From: JACPDH01 sp041671505
Lineage (GTDB): Bacteria; Acidobacteriota; Thermoanaerobaculia; Gp7-AA8
Length of the DNA: 64,000 nucleotides
Assembly (NCBI GenBank): GCA_041671505.1
Contig: JBAZBK010000006.1
Coordinates: forward strand, 1-64,000
Direction: 5' to 3'
Below, piece after piece: positions 15,397 to 23,350 of this stretch (position 1 is the stretch's first letter; each line of letters opens with the position of its first letter). Made by a program: the position numbers and the translations under genes. The notes under the pieces are model-generated. The model had not been told where the DNA came from. It worked only from the letters and a program-made list of their open reading frames with translations, and made no database searches.

Positions 15397-17097
15397 ATGA
15401 ATTATCCGATATGGGACATTCCCGCGCCCGGGCTGCTGATAGCGCTCGTGGCGATCACGCACGTCTTCGTCTCGCACTTCGCGGTCGGTGGCGGGCTCTT
15501 TCTCGTCTGGACCGAGCGCAAGGCGCGCCGTGAAGGCGATGCGGTGCTGCTCGAGTACGTGAGGAGGCACAGCCGCTTCTTCATTCTGCTGACGCTCGTC
15601 TTCGGCGCGATCACCGGCGTCGGCATCTGGTTCACGATCGGGCTCGTCCATCCGTCGGCGACGTCGTCGCTCATCAACACGTTCGTGTGGGGATGGGCGA
15701 TCGAGTGGGTCTTCTTCTTCACCGAGATCGCGGCGGCGATGGTCTATTACTACGGTTGGGACCGCCTCTCGCCCCGCAACCACATGATCGTCGGCTGGAT
15801 CTACTTCTGGGCCGCATGGGCGAGCCTGGTCGTCATCAACGGAATCCTGACGTACATGCTGACGCCGGGAGACTGGCTGACGACGCACGGGTTCTTCGAC
15901 GGCTTCCTGAACCCGACATACTGGCCGGCGCTGCTCACGCGAACGCTCGGATCGATCGGTCTCGCGGGTGTCTACGCACTGATGACTTCGTCCTGGGTGA
16001 ACGACGACGAGTTCGGGCGACGGGTATCCCGCTACGCGACTCTCTGGTGGATCGTCCCGATGGCGATCGGCCTGCCCTTCGGCCTCGTCTGGTTCTTCTC
16101 CGCCGCGAACGGCGCCGGAGTTCCCACCGCCGAAATCCTCGGGGCGGCCGGCCCCGCGATGACCGACTTCCTGCAGACGCTCGTGCCTCGTGTCTCGACG
16201 ACCGGCTATCCGACGGCGCAGACCGCGTTCCGCGTGGCGTTCGCCGCGTGCGCGGCGACGATCGTGCTGGCTCTTGCCGGCCTGGCGATCAAGCGCGCCG
16301 CGGGACGGCGATTCGTCGCCACAATTCTGATGATCGCCGCGTTCGCGTCGGTCGGCGGAGCCGAGTGGTTCCGCGAGGACCTTCGCAAGCCGTGGGTCAT
16401 CGGCTCGTACATGTTCGTCAACTCGGTACGCCTCCCCGACACCACCGGCAGAGGCGACGCCTTTGCGATCGATCGGCTGCACACGACGGGAGTGCTCGCC
16501 GCCGCGAAGTGGTCGAGGCTGCCTGCTGGAGTTGATCTCGCCTCGATGAAGTCGGTCGACGAGGAGGCAGCAGTGGGCAAGGAAGTCTTCCGCCTTCTCT
16601 GCACGCAGTGCCATACCGTCGACGGTTACGTTGCGATCCGGCCTCTCGTCGCAGGATGGAACACGGGCGCGCTCGAAGGGGTGATCGACAGGCTCGCCGT
16701 ACCTTCGGACAAAGAGAAGGGTTGGACCGCGGTGCCGATGAAGGTCGACACGTGGCGCGGGCGGAGGATGCCGCCGTTCGCGGGGAACGAAGCGGAAGAG
16801 CGCGCGCTCGCGGTCTATCTCGCGACGCTCGGAGGTGGCGCGGTGATTCCGAAGCCGGCCGCAGGCTCAGTCGACGGCGCCGCGATCTTCGAAGCGAACT
16901 GTTCCGCCTGCCACGGCGACGGCTCCGACTGGCCGATCGAGAAACGCGTCGCCGGAAAGACGCGCGATCAGATCCACGACGCACTGGGACACCTGGATAC
17001 TCTCAACGCGGACATGCCGCCGTTCGAGGGAAGCGACGCCGAGCGCGACGCCCTCGCAGACTACCTCGCCGGAATCGCGGCGGGCGGGAAGAGGTGA
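15397..17097 (+). CDS. Cytochrome bd-like oxygen reductase subunit with two fused cytochrome c domains
   Basis: A 566-residue membrane protein of the cytochrome bd oxidase superfamily (CydA-like), with about eight helices in residues 1-340 and candidate heme ligands His22 and His27 in the first helix (ITHVFVSHFAVGGG). Residues about 390-475 and 490-566 are two class I cytochrome c domains with heme sites CTQCH (402-406) and CSACH (502-506), each followed by a Met-containing MPPF segment (RRMPPFAG, DMPPFEG) that could supply the sixth ligand. This is the layout of heme-c-containing bd-type reductases rather than the classical quinol-oxidising E. coli enzyme; the periplasmic c domains would take electrons from a c-type carrier. 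The second subunit follows four bases later. Confidence 0.85.
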   Translation: MNYPIWDIPAPGLLIALVAITHVFVSHFAVGGGLFLVWTERKARREGDAVLLEYVRRHSRFFILLTLVFGAITGVGIWFTIGLVHPSATSSLINTFVWGWAIEWVFFFTEIAAAMVYYYGWDRLSPRNHMIVGWIYFWAAWASLVVINGILTYMLTPGDWLTTHGFFDGFLNPTYWPALLTRTLGSIGLAGVYALMTSSWVNDDEFGRRVSRYATLWWIVPMAIGLPFGLVWFFSAANGAGVPTAEILGAAGPAMTDFLQTLVPRVSTTGYPTAQTAFRVAFAACAATIVLALAGLAIKRAAGRRFVATILMIAAFASVGGAEWFREDLRKPWVIGSYMFVNSVRLPDTTGRGDAFAIDRLHTTGVLAAAKWSRLPAGVDLASMKSVDEEAAVGKEVFRLLCTQCHTVDGYVAIRPLVAGWNTGALEGVIDRLAVPSDKEKGWTAVPMKVDTWRGRRMPPFAGNEAEERALAVYLATLGGGAVIPKPAAGSVDGAAIFEANCSACHGDGSDWPIEKRVAGKTRDQIHDALGHLDTLNADMPPFEGSDAERDALADYLAGIAAGGKR

Positions 17098-17101
17098 CGC
17101 G

Positions 17102-18214
17102 ATGATTGCCGCTCTGATCAACACCATTCCGCAGGCCGACCCGATCGCGCTTCCAGCGCCTCCTCTTCTGCTCTGGGCCCTGCTGCTCCTTCTCTTCTTC
17201 TGCCACATGCTTCCGATGAACTTCGTCCTCGGCGGGTCGATCATTGGAGTGGTCGCGCGCATTCGTGCGAAGTCGCACGACGACAGCAGACAGCTGGCCG
17301 GCTGGCTGGGGAAGATGATGCCGCCGATGGTCGCCACGGCTGTGACGTTTGGCGTTGCCTCGCTCCTCTTCCTCCAGGTGCTCTACGGCCGCCTCTTCTT
17401 CTCCAGCTCGATCGTCCTCGGCTGGTACTGGTTTGCCGTCGTGCCGATCCTGATCGTCGCCTATTACGGCACCTACGTGATCAGCTTCCGCGGCGAAAAG
17501 GGGGGGAGTGCGATTGCGGGGCTCTCCGCGTTCGTCGCGCTGCTCTTCATGTCGATCGCGTTCATCTACAGCAACAACATGACGATGGTGCTCCGGCCCG
17601 AGACGATGCACGCGCTGCACGGCGCGAGCGCGTCGCCACTGCATCTCAACCTCGGCGACCCGACGCTGATCCCGCGCTACCTCCACATGCTGCTCGGCGC
17701 GATCGCGGTGTCGGGAATGGTCATCGCGGTGCTCGGCCGGCACGCGGCGAGGCACGACGAGAGGCACGGGACCTGGGCGATGCGCCACGGCGCGATCTGG
17801 TTCGTGATGCCGACGGTGTTCAACTTTCTCGTCGGGCTCTGGTGGCTGGGGACATTGCCGCGCGAGGTGATCCTCCGCTTCGCGGGGAAGAGCGTCGTCG
17901 CGCTCGTGTCGCTCTCGGTCGGCAGCCTCCTCGGTGTCGCGGCGTGCGTCGCGATGGTGATGGCGATGAACTCGCCCGCGCCGCGCAAGTTCGTCGGCGT
18001 CGGGCTTTGGACGCTTCTCGGCTGTCTCTTCCTGATGGTCGTCGCTCGCGACGAGCTGCGAAAGGGAATGCTGGGAATCGCGTCGTTCGAGCCGACGACC
18101 TGGGTCGCCGCGCAGTGGGGTGTGATCGCGATCTTCATCGTGCTTCTGCTCGCCGGAATCGCGACGACGATATGGATGGTGTCGCTGCTGACGAGGGAGC
18201 CGGACAAGGCGTAG
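17102..18214 (+). CDS. Second membrane subunit of the bd-like oxidase (CydA'-type)
   Basis: A 370-residue polytopic protein with about nine helices, in an operon with the heme-c-fused subunit (4-base spacing). Its start (LLLWALLLLLFFCHMLPMNFVLGGS) parallels the first helix of the partner (ITHVFVSHFAVGGGL), suggesting that both derive from a CydA-type ancestor, as in cydAA' operons, rather than a CydA/CydB pair. His35 (FCHM) aligns with the conserved His of that helix. No heme c motif is present. The assignment is from the shape and neighbour; CydB cannot be fully excluded. Confidence 0.75.
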   Translation: MIAALINTIPQADPIALPAPPLLLWALLLLLFFCHMLPMNFVLGGSIIGVVARIRAKSHDDSRQLAGWLGKMMPPMVATAVTFGVASLLFLQVLYGRLFFSSSIVLGWYWFAVVPILIVAYYGTYVISFRGEKGGSAIAGLSAFVALLFMSIAFIYSNNMTMVLRPETMHALHGASASPLHLNLGDPTLIPRYLHMLLGAIAVSGMVIAVLGRHAARHDERHGTWAMRHGAIWFVMPTVFNFLVGLWWLGTLPREVILRFAGKSVVALVSLSVGSLLGVAACVAMVMAMNSPAPRKFVGVGLWTLLGCLFLMVVARDELRKGMLGIASFEPTTWVAAQWGVIAIFIVLLLAGIATTIWMVSLLTREPDKA

Positions 18215-18491
18215 GTCATGTGGCCAGGGCGCCTCGCTCTGGCACCGCGGCGCGTGGCGGTTTCGCACGGGGCCAGGGCCGGAATGGCGTTAACTTAACG
18301 GCGGAATCGGCGAAGTTAGAACGTAGAACGATGAATGTTGAACCCAGAAACCCCCGCCCAGGGCCTCCTTCTGGGTTCAACATTCATCGTTCTACGTTCT
18401 AGCTTCAGCTTTTGATCCTTGAGTTGACGCCATAGGGGCCAGGGCCGGAGGCTCTGGCTACACAGCTCCTGCGCTATAGTCGCGCCACCCC
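18215..18491. repeat. Intergenic palindrome cluster between the oxidase and rhomboid genes
   Basis: Repeat-family members with GCCAGGGC/GCCCTGGC-type arms lie at about 18222-18245, 18265-18285 and 18436-18460. Between them sits a very long perfect inverted repeat described separately. No gene is present. The first repeat begins only eight bases after the oxidase stop codon. Confidence 0.75.
18317..18401. repeat. 33-bp perfect inverted repeat with 19-base loop
   Basis: The left arm 18317-18349 and right arm 18369-18401 are exact reverse complements over 33 bases; allowing one mismatch the stem extends by about five more. The arms begin TAGAACGTAGAACG and are AT-richer than the surroundings. 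There is no terminal T run, so it is not a standard intrinsic terminator, though such a stem would certainly form in RNA. Confidence 0.9.
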
Positions 18492-19964
18492 ATGCTCCTG
18501 ATTCCGATCGGCCGTGACGAGACCATCGTGCGTCGCACTCCGATGGTGTCGTACGCGATCATCGCGCTGAACGTCGCGGCGTACGTGCTGCTGAACCTCG
18601 TCCTCGGCTCGGCGCACTTCTCGGTGATGGAGAAGAAGTACGGCGAGCTGATTGCGTACATGCAGGAGCACCCCTACCTGATCCCTCCCGAGGCGGCTGC
18701 GCCGTATCTGCCGAAAGGCGCCGCGGGATACATGGCGGGAGCGAGGAAGGATGCCGAGCAGAACGGCAGCCTGCCGAACCGCTCAGTGGAACGCGCCGAG
18801 CAGCAGAGACTCGACGAGCTCGCCGCCGAGCTTGCCCGACTCGTCGACACGATGCCCGAGCGACGGTTCGGCTTCACGCCGGGGAAGCCGTCGTTCATCG
18901 CACGGTTCACTTCGCTCTTCGTCCATACCGACTTCATGCACCTGCTCGGCAACATGCTCTTCTTCTTCGCGACCGGCCCGTTTCTCGAGGATGTTTTCGG
19001 CAAGCCGCTCTTCGTCGCGCTCTATCTCGTTTCGGGAGTCTTCGCGACCTGGTGTCACGCGTCGCTTCATCCCGACAGCATGGTGACTCTCCTCGGGGCG
19101 TCGGGCGCGATCGCCGGAGTGATGGGGGCGTACTTCCTCCGCTTTCTCCGTTCGAAGACGCAGTTCCTGTTCATGCCGATCCTCTTCATGCCCCGTTTTT
19201 CGTTCCGCTTCTTTCTCCCTTCGTATGTCGTGTTCCCGCTCTGGTTCCTGATGCAGCTCTGGTTCGCGTACAACGAGACCGAGCAGGACACCGTCGCCTT
19301 CGGCGCCCACGTGGGGGGATTCGTTCTCGGCCTGCTGACGGCGAGCGTCGTCCGGTATTTCAAGATCGAGGAGAAGCACATCCACCCGAAGATCGAGGCG
19401 GAGATTTCGTGGTCGCGGAATCGGAACCTCGACGCCGCTGACACGTTGCGAGCGAGCGGAGACCTCACCTCGGCGAGAGCGTCGGTTGCGCGGTGCCTTT
19501 CGGAAGAGCCGGAAAACGTCGACGCGATGGTGATGGAACGCGAGCTCGCCTTTGAGGGAGATGACTGGCGGTCGTGGGGAAATGCGACGTCGAGACTGCT
19601 CGATCTCTACGTCAAGAAGAAGGAGATGGGGCTCGCGCTCGAGCTGGTACACGACACGATTGGAAGAGGTGGGACGCACGTTCCCGAGCGTTTCGTGTTG
19701 CGCGCCGCAGACCTCGTCGTCCGGCTTCCGGAAGAGCGTGGGTGGGGGCTCGATCTCTACAGGCACGTAGCGGATCGCGGGACCGACCCGCAGAACGTGT
19801 TGCGGGCGCTGCTGCGCGTCGCTCGAATGGAGCGCGAATCAGGTGACGCTGCGAAAGCGCGCGACGCGCTCGAGCGCGCGAGAAGTCACCCCGGCTGTGT
19901 CGGTGATTGGATGAGCGCGGTCGAGATGGAAGCCGCGCAGCTCGCGAAGACCGCGGGCCTGTAG
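18492..19964 (+). CDS. Rhomboid-family intramembrane serine protease with C-terminal helical repeats
   Basis: A 490-residue protein. The rhomboid core has HLLGNMLFFF (helix 2), the catalytic serine in GASG (Ser204) and the catalytic histidine in FGAHVGG (His273). It cleaves membrane-anchored substrates within the bilayer. Two extras stand out: a soluble loop of about 90 residues between helix 1 and helix 2 (about 45-135), and a C-terminal cytoplasmic region (about 305-490) of alpha-helical, TPR-like character (SGDLTSARASVARCL, SGDAAKARDALERA). The stop TAG lies inside a dispersed repeat (GTAGCCAGGG). It is isolated between convergent typA and the oxidase operon. Confidence 0.85.
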   Translation: MLLIPIGRDETIVRRTPMVSYAIIALNVAAYVLLNLVLGSAHFSVMEKKYGELIAYMQEHPYLIPPEAAAPYLPKGAAGYMAGARKDAEQNGSLPNRSVERAEQQRLDELAAELARLVDTMPERRFGFTPGKPSFIARFTSLFVHTDFMHLLGNMLFFFATGPFLEDVFGKPLFVALYLVSGVFATWCHASLHPDSMVTLLGASGAIAGVMGAYFLRFLRSKTQFLFMPILFMPRFSFRFFLPSYVVFPLWFLMQLWFAYNETEQDTVAFGAHVGGFVLGLLTASVVRYFKIEEKHIHPKIEAEISWSRNRNLDAADTLRASGDLTSARASVARCLSEEPENVDAMVMERELAFEGDDWRSWGNATSRLLDLYVKKKEMGLALELVHDTIGRGGTHVPERFVLRAADLVVRLPEERGWGLDLYRHVADRGTDPQNVLRALLRVARMERESGDAAKARDALERARSHPGCVGDWMSAVEMEAAQLAKTAGL

Positions 19965-20043
19965 CCAGGGCGTCTCGCCCTGGCATGGTTGCGCGTAGGT
20001 GCGTGTCTGCACGGGGGGGCCAGGGCCGGAGGCCCTGGCTACA
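19961..20043. repeat. Paired GCCAGGGC palindromes between convergent stops
   Basis: Two members of the GCCAGGGC/GCCCTGGC family (19964-19985 and 20019-20041) fill the gap between the rhomboid and typA stop codons. The first includes the rhomboid stop codon and the second ends five bases before the typA stop. Confidence 0.8.
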
Positions 20044-20047
20044 TGTC

Positions 20048-21979
20048 CTACGCGTCGACGGAGACGTTCGCCTTCTTGCGCTCGCTGTTGCGGCGCGTGT
20101 GGTCGAGCGTCTTCTTGCGGATCCTGATCGACTGCGGCGTCAGCTCCACGAGCTCGTCGTCGTCGATCCACTCGAGGCACTGCTCGAGCGTCATGATCTT
20201 CGCCGGCTCGAGGGGGATGACGATGTCGGAGCTCGACGCGCGCATGTTCGTCAGGTGCTTCGCGCGGATGATCTGCACGACCATCTCCGCTTCGCGTGAG
20301 TTCTCGCCGACGACCATGCCGCCGTAGACCTTCATGCCGGGCTCGACGAAGAGGATCGTCCGTTCCTGGATCGAGGTGATGGCATACGCGGTGGTGTCGC
20401 CGCTTTCCTTCGCGACGAGCGCGCCGCGGCCGCGCGAGGCGATCTCGCCGCGCCACGGTCCGTACTCGAGGAAGGTGTGGTACATCAGCCCCGTTCCGCG
20501 CGTTTCCGTGAGGAAGACGGTGCGGATTCCGAAGAGGCCGCGCGTGGGGATCTTGAACTCGACACGGACGCGCCCGGTGCCGGGGTTCTCCATGTCGGTC
20601 ATCTCACCGCGGCGGGTCTGGATCATCTCCATGACCTTGCCGAGGTGCGTGTCTTCTACGTCGACGACCAATGCCTCGTACGGTTCGGCTTTCTGACCAT
20701 TGATTTCCTTCGTGATGACCTGGGGACGGGAAAGGGCGAATTCGTAACCCTCGCGCCGCATGTTCTCGGCGAGGATCGATAGATGGAGCTCGCCGCGACC
20801 CGCGACGTCGAAGCGATCGGCGGAGCCGGTCTCCTTGACGCGCAGCGCGACGTCCTTGCGCAATTCCTTCTCGAGGCGGTCCTTGAGATTGCGCGATGTG
20901 ACGTACTTGCCTTCGAGCCCCGCGAACGGGGAGTCGTTGACGCAGAACTGGATCGAGACGGTCGGCTCGTCGATGGCGACGGGCGTCATCCGCTCCGGAT
21001 CCGTCGCTGAGGCGAAGGTCTCGCCGATCTCGACGTCGGCGAAGCCGGCGATCGCGACGATCTCACCCGCGGACGCCGATTCGACGTCCGCCTTCTTGAG
21101 GCCCTCGAACACCGTCAGGCGCTGAATGCGTGCTTTCTTCTGGGTGCCGTTGTGAAGCATGAGCATGATCTCTTCGCCCTGCTTCACGGTGCCGCGCTCG
21201 ATGCGGCCGATGCCGAGACGTCCGACGTACTCGTTGTAGTCGATCGAGCTGACGAGGAGCTGGAACGAGCCGTTGGCGTTCCCCTTCGGCGGAGGAATCC
21301 GCTTGAGGATTGCGTCGAGCAGCGGGCGGACGTCATCGTTGCCGTCGTTCGGCTCGTTGCGGACGTAGCCGTCGCGGCCGGAGGCGTAGAGCGTCGGGAA
21401 GTCCATCTGATCGTCCGAGGCGCCGAGCTCGATCATCAGATCGAAGACTTCGTTGAGCACTTCAGTGCTGCGCGCGTCGGGGCGGTCGATCTTGTTGATG
21501 ACGACGATCGGCAGCAGGGCGAGGCTCAGCGCCTTGCGGAGGACGAAGCGCGTCTGCGGCATCGGGCCCTCGGCGGCGTCGACGAGAAGGATGACTCCGT
21601 CGACCATCGAGAGGATGCGCTCGACCTCGCCGCCGAAGTCGGCGTGGCCGGGGGTGTCGACGACGTTGATCTTCACCTCGGGGGGGTGAACGAAGACGGC
21701 GGGAAGGGCGTGTCCGCTCGCCGTCGGCGTCGCCTCGTGGTGGGGCTTGTGCCCCAGCGCGTCGGGCTGATCGACGAAGTAGCGGATCGAGGTGTTCTTC
21801 GCCAGAATCGTGATCCCGCGCTCGCGCTCGAGGTCGTTCGAATCCATGACGCGCTCGTCGAGATTCTGGTTCTGGCGGATGGCGCCCGACTGCATGAGCA
21901 GCGCGTCGACGAGGGTCGTTTTCCCATGGTCGACGTGGGCGATGATGGCAACGTTGCGGATGTCGTGTCTGAACTGCAT
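20048..21979 (-). CDS. typA: Translational GTPase TypA/BipA with an insertion before the G3 motif
   Basis: A 643-residue ribosome-associated GTPase. G1 is AHVDHGKTT (14-22), G2 is ERGITI (53-58), G3 is DTPGHADF (108-115) and G4 is NKID; the BipA-specific C-terminal domain follows (GRGELHLSILAENMRREGYE, SRGRGALVA). The family lengths are normal except for about 33 extra residues (68-101, rich in His and Pro) between the switch I region and G3, where TypA usually runs directly from AIRYG-like residues into the beta strand of KINIIDTPG. TypA assists ribosome assembly and stress adaptation. The gene is monocistronic by appearance. Confidence 0.95.
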   Translation of the reverse strand: MQFRHDIRNVAIIAHVDHGKTTLVDALLMQSGAIRQNQNLDERVMDSNDLERERGITILAKNTSIRYFVDQPDALGHKPHHEATPTASGHALPAVFVHPPEVKINVVDTPGHADFGGEVERILSMVDGVILLVDAAEGPMPQTRFVLRKALSLALLPIVVINKIDRPDARSTEVLNEVFDLMIELGASDDQMDFPTLYASGRDGYVRNEPNDGNDDVRPLLDAILKRIPPPKGNANGSFQLLVSSIDYNEYVGRLGIGRIERGTVKQGEEIMLMLHNGTQKKARIQRLTVFEGLKKADVESASAGEIVAIAGFADVEIGETFASATDPERMTPVAIDEPTVSIQFCVNDSPFAGLEGKYVTSRNLKDRLEKELRKDVALRVKETGSADRFDVAGRGELHLSILAENMRREGYEFALSRPQVITKEINGQKAEPYEALVVDVEDTHLGKVMEMIQTRRGEMTDMENPGTGRVRVEFKIPTRGLFGIRTVFLTETRGTGLMYHTFLEYGPWRGEIASRGRGALVAKESGDTTAYAITSIQERTILFVEPGMKVYGGMVVGENSREAEMVVQIIRAKHLTNMRASSSDIVIPLEPAKIMTLEQCLEWIDDDELVELTPQSIRIRKKTLDHTRRNSERKKANVSVDA

Positions 21980-22275
21980 GCGGGGTGTCTAACGTGTGTG
22001 GGATCAATAGATTCCCGATGAGGCAGGCGAAAGGCGAGAGGCGAGAGGCGAGGAGCAGTCGGCGGGCGGTTCGGAGGGCAGCGCGGGACCTGCACGGCGT
22101 TGCCGATCACGGGAATGCGCCACTGAGGCTCGATCGGGGCTCTTCGAGGAGCCATGAAGCTGACGGTTTGTGCTTCCACCTGCACCATCCCTCTCAAAAA
22201 AGGAAAGCGACGCCACTGGCGCCGCTCTCCGGCAGGCCTGCTATCGCCTAGCTCCTTTCGCCTCTCGCCTGACGT
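21980..22275. repeat. Intergenic region with an inverted GGCGAGA repeat pair
   Basis: This gap of about 300 bases carries a run of AGGCGAGAGGCGA-type units at 22021-22056 and its reverse complement (CGCCT..TTTCGCCTCTCGCC) at 22230-22271, flanking about 170 bases of unclear content. The right member ends a few bases from the stop codon of the next minus-strand gene. The typA promoter should lie near 21980-22020. Confidence 0.7.
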
Positions 22276-22842
22276 TCAGTACTGAATCTTATAGTCGTAC
22301 GTGAACGGCGCCGTCGTCCCGCCTTCGTCCATCAACGGGAAGAACTTTGCCTTCTTGATGGCATCGGTGTGGACCTCGACCATTTCCTTCTTTCCGGTGT
22401 TGTTCTGCCACATCCGGACGTCGGTCACGTCGCCGAACGAATTCACGGCCACTTTCAGCCAGAGGGTGCTGCCGCGGGGGCCGCGCATCTTCACTTCTTC
22501 GGGAGGCACGCGGAAGCGGATGTCGTCCTTCTTGCTGCTGAGCTCGTGCTTGTCGGCGACGAGCTCGGTCGTGTTGACCCAGCCGAACTTGTCGATCGAG
22601 AGCTTGACCTCGGTCCAGCCCTCCTTCTCGCTGACGACCGAGACCGGCTCTGTGACACGGCGCTTGGTGATGACGGGCGCGGTTTCGGACGCAGCCTCGT
22701 GAATCTCGATGTCGTTTGCGGCGAACTTCACTGCGATCGTCTCGCGGGTCGGCGGCACGACGACTTTCGGCGGCCTGTGCGTGTAGTACCAGGCGAAGCC
22801 GGCGGCGACGCAGAGCAGCAGGACGATGCTGAATCGTTTCAA
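22276..22842 (-). CDS. Membrane-anchored SH3-like/TonB-C-like protein (paralogue 1)
   Basis: A 188-residue protein. It starts at a TTG (22842) with a perfect AGGAGGT (22848-22854) five bases upstream; no in-frame ATG fits as well. An N-terminal hydrophobic anchor (about 4-18) is followed by a Pro-rich spacer, a bacterial-SH3-like segment (about 30-90: VKFAANDIEIHEAAS ... GWTEVKLSIDKFGWVNTTEL), then a TonB-C-like alpha/beta segment (WLKVAVNSFGDVTDVRMWQN, IKKAKFFPLM). It is clearly paralogous to the lipoprotein at 23351-23905 in domain order and motifs. The function is unknown; a periplasmic binding role is inferred. The two paralogues flank the candidate selenoprotein gene. Confidence 0.75.
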   Translation of the reverse strand: MKRFSIVLLLCVAAGFAWYYTHRPPKVVVPPTRETIAVKFAANDIEIHEAASETAPVITKRRVTEPVSVVSEKEGWTEVKLSIDKFGWVNTTELVADKHELSSKKDDIRFRVPPEEVKMRGPRGSTLWLKVAVNSFGDVTDVRMWQNNTGKKEMVEVHTDAIKKAKFFPLMDEGGTTAPFTYDYKIQY

Positions 22843-22847
22843 TGGAC

Positions 22848-22854
22848 ACCTCCT
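22848..22854 (-). promoter_or_regulatory. AGGAGGT ribosome site that fixes a TTG start
   Basis: A perfect anti-16S match on the minus strand, five bases before the TTG at 22842, is the reason for preferring that start. Confidence 0.8.
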
Positions 22855-23105
22855 GATTCGAGGGTATGCGAGGGGCGGACGGGTCGCTGTCGCCCCGGTC
22901 AAGCGAGGGTGTGGGCACGGTCAAGGGGATGTGTGACGGCGAGGACGCGAGGCTGGTCAGCATTGAACGTAGGCGTGTGCGCGATGGGGCGGTGAGGCAC
23001 GCCGCCAGGCAGGAGGTGCGTGTTGTCACGCCACTCCTCGGGAACCGGGCGTATAAGTAGAGCGGAAGAACTCGTCGGGCTCGTCTCGGCGCACTTCGAC
23101 ACGAA

Positions 23106-23276
23106 ATGAACGACGGCCTACTGTTCGTGCTTTTCCTCGCTGGATGGTTCCTGCTCGTCCGGGTCATCCTCCCGCGCTTCGGCGTGCCGACGTGAGGGGC
23201 GCAGTCCTGCAGGTTGCCGGACGACAGCGAGACGACGCAGAGCAAGACAGAAGCGAAGGATCCGATCCCGCGGTGA
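23106..23276 (+). CDS. Candidate small membrane selenoprotein (in-frame TGA read as Sec)
   Basis: Reading through one TGA (23193-23195) gives a 56-residue protein. Residues 1-23 are a strongly hydrophobic helix (LLFVLFLAGWFLLVRVI) followed by LPRFGVPT, then Sec30, GAQS, Cys35 and a hydrophilic tail ending at TGA 23274-23276. Sec and Cys are separated by four residues, a redox-pair-like arrangement. A hairpin that closely resembles the E. coli fdhF SECIS starts eight bases after the TGA (see the separate entry). The coding potential drops at the TGA only if it is treated as a stop; the tail keeps an open frame. An in-frame TAG at 23058 excludes longer forms. No clear Shine-Dalgarno sequence is visible. 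Small helix-GVPT-(U/C) proteins seem familiar to me, but I cannot verify a family. SelA/B/C/D genes are not in the window. Confidence 0.55.
23204..23222 (+). promoter_or_regulatory. Bacterial SECIS-like hairpin
   Basis: The stem GTCC (23204-23207) pairs with GGAC (23219-23222); a bulged T (23208) follows, then GC/GC (23209-23210 with 23216-23217) and an apical loop AGGTT. The E. coli fdhF element has the same design: lower stem, bulged U, GC pair and AGGUCU loop, with UGCAGGU identical in both. The loop GG lies 17-18 bases after the TGA, against about 19-20 in fdhF. It should bind SelB. Confidence 0.55.
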
Positions 23277-23350
23277 GTGGGCAGCGCAGCCTCGGCTGGT
23301 GAGTGCCTGCCTGCTTATCGCCTCCCGCCTTCCGCCTCCTCGCCTGTTTT
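23277..23350. repeat. Repeat unit against the lipoprotein stop codon
   Basis: A CCGCC/TCGCC-rich member of the GGCGAGA family (reverse orientation, about 23310-23346) ends at the TTTTTTAG that contains the minus-strand stop of the lipoprotein gene. Confidence 0.6.

Noticed and set aside
22843..23105. Short minus-strand frame 22899-23102 as a gene
   Set aside because: Random-looking composition, no ribosome site, and it overlaps the likely upstream region of the selenoprotein candidate.
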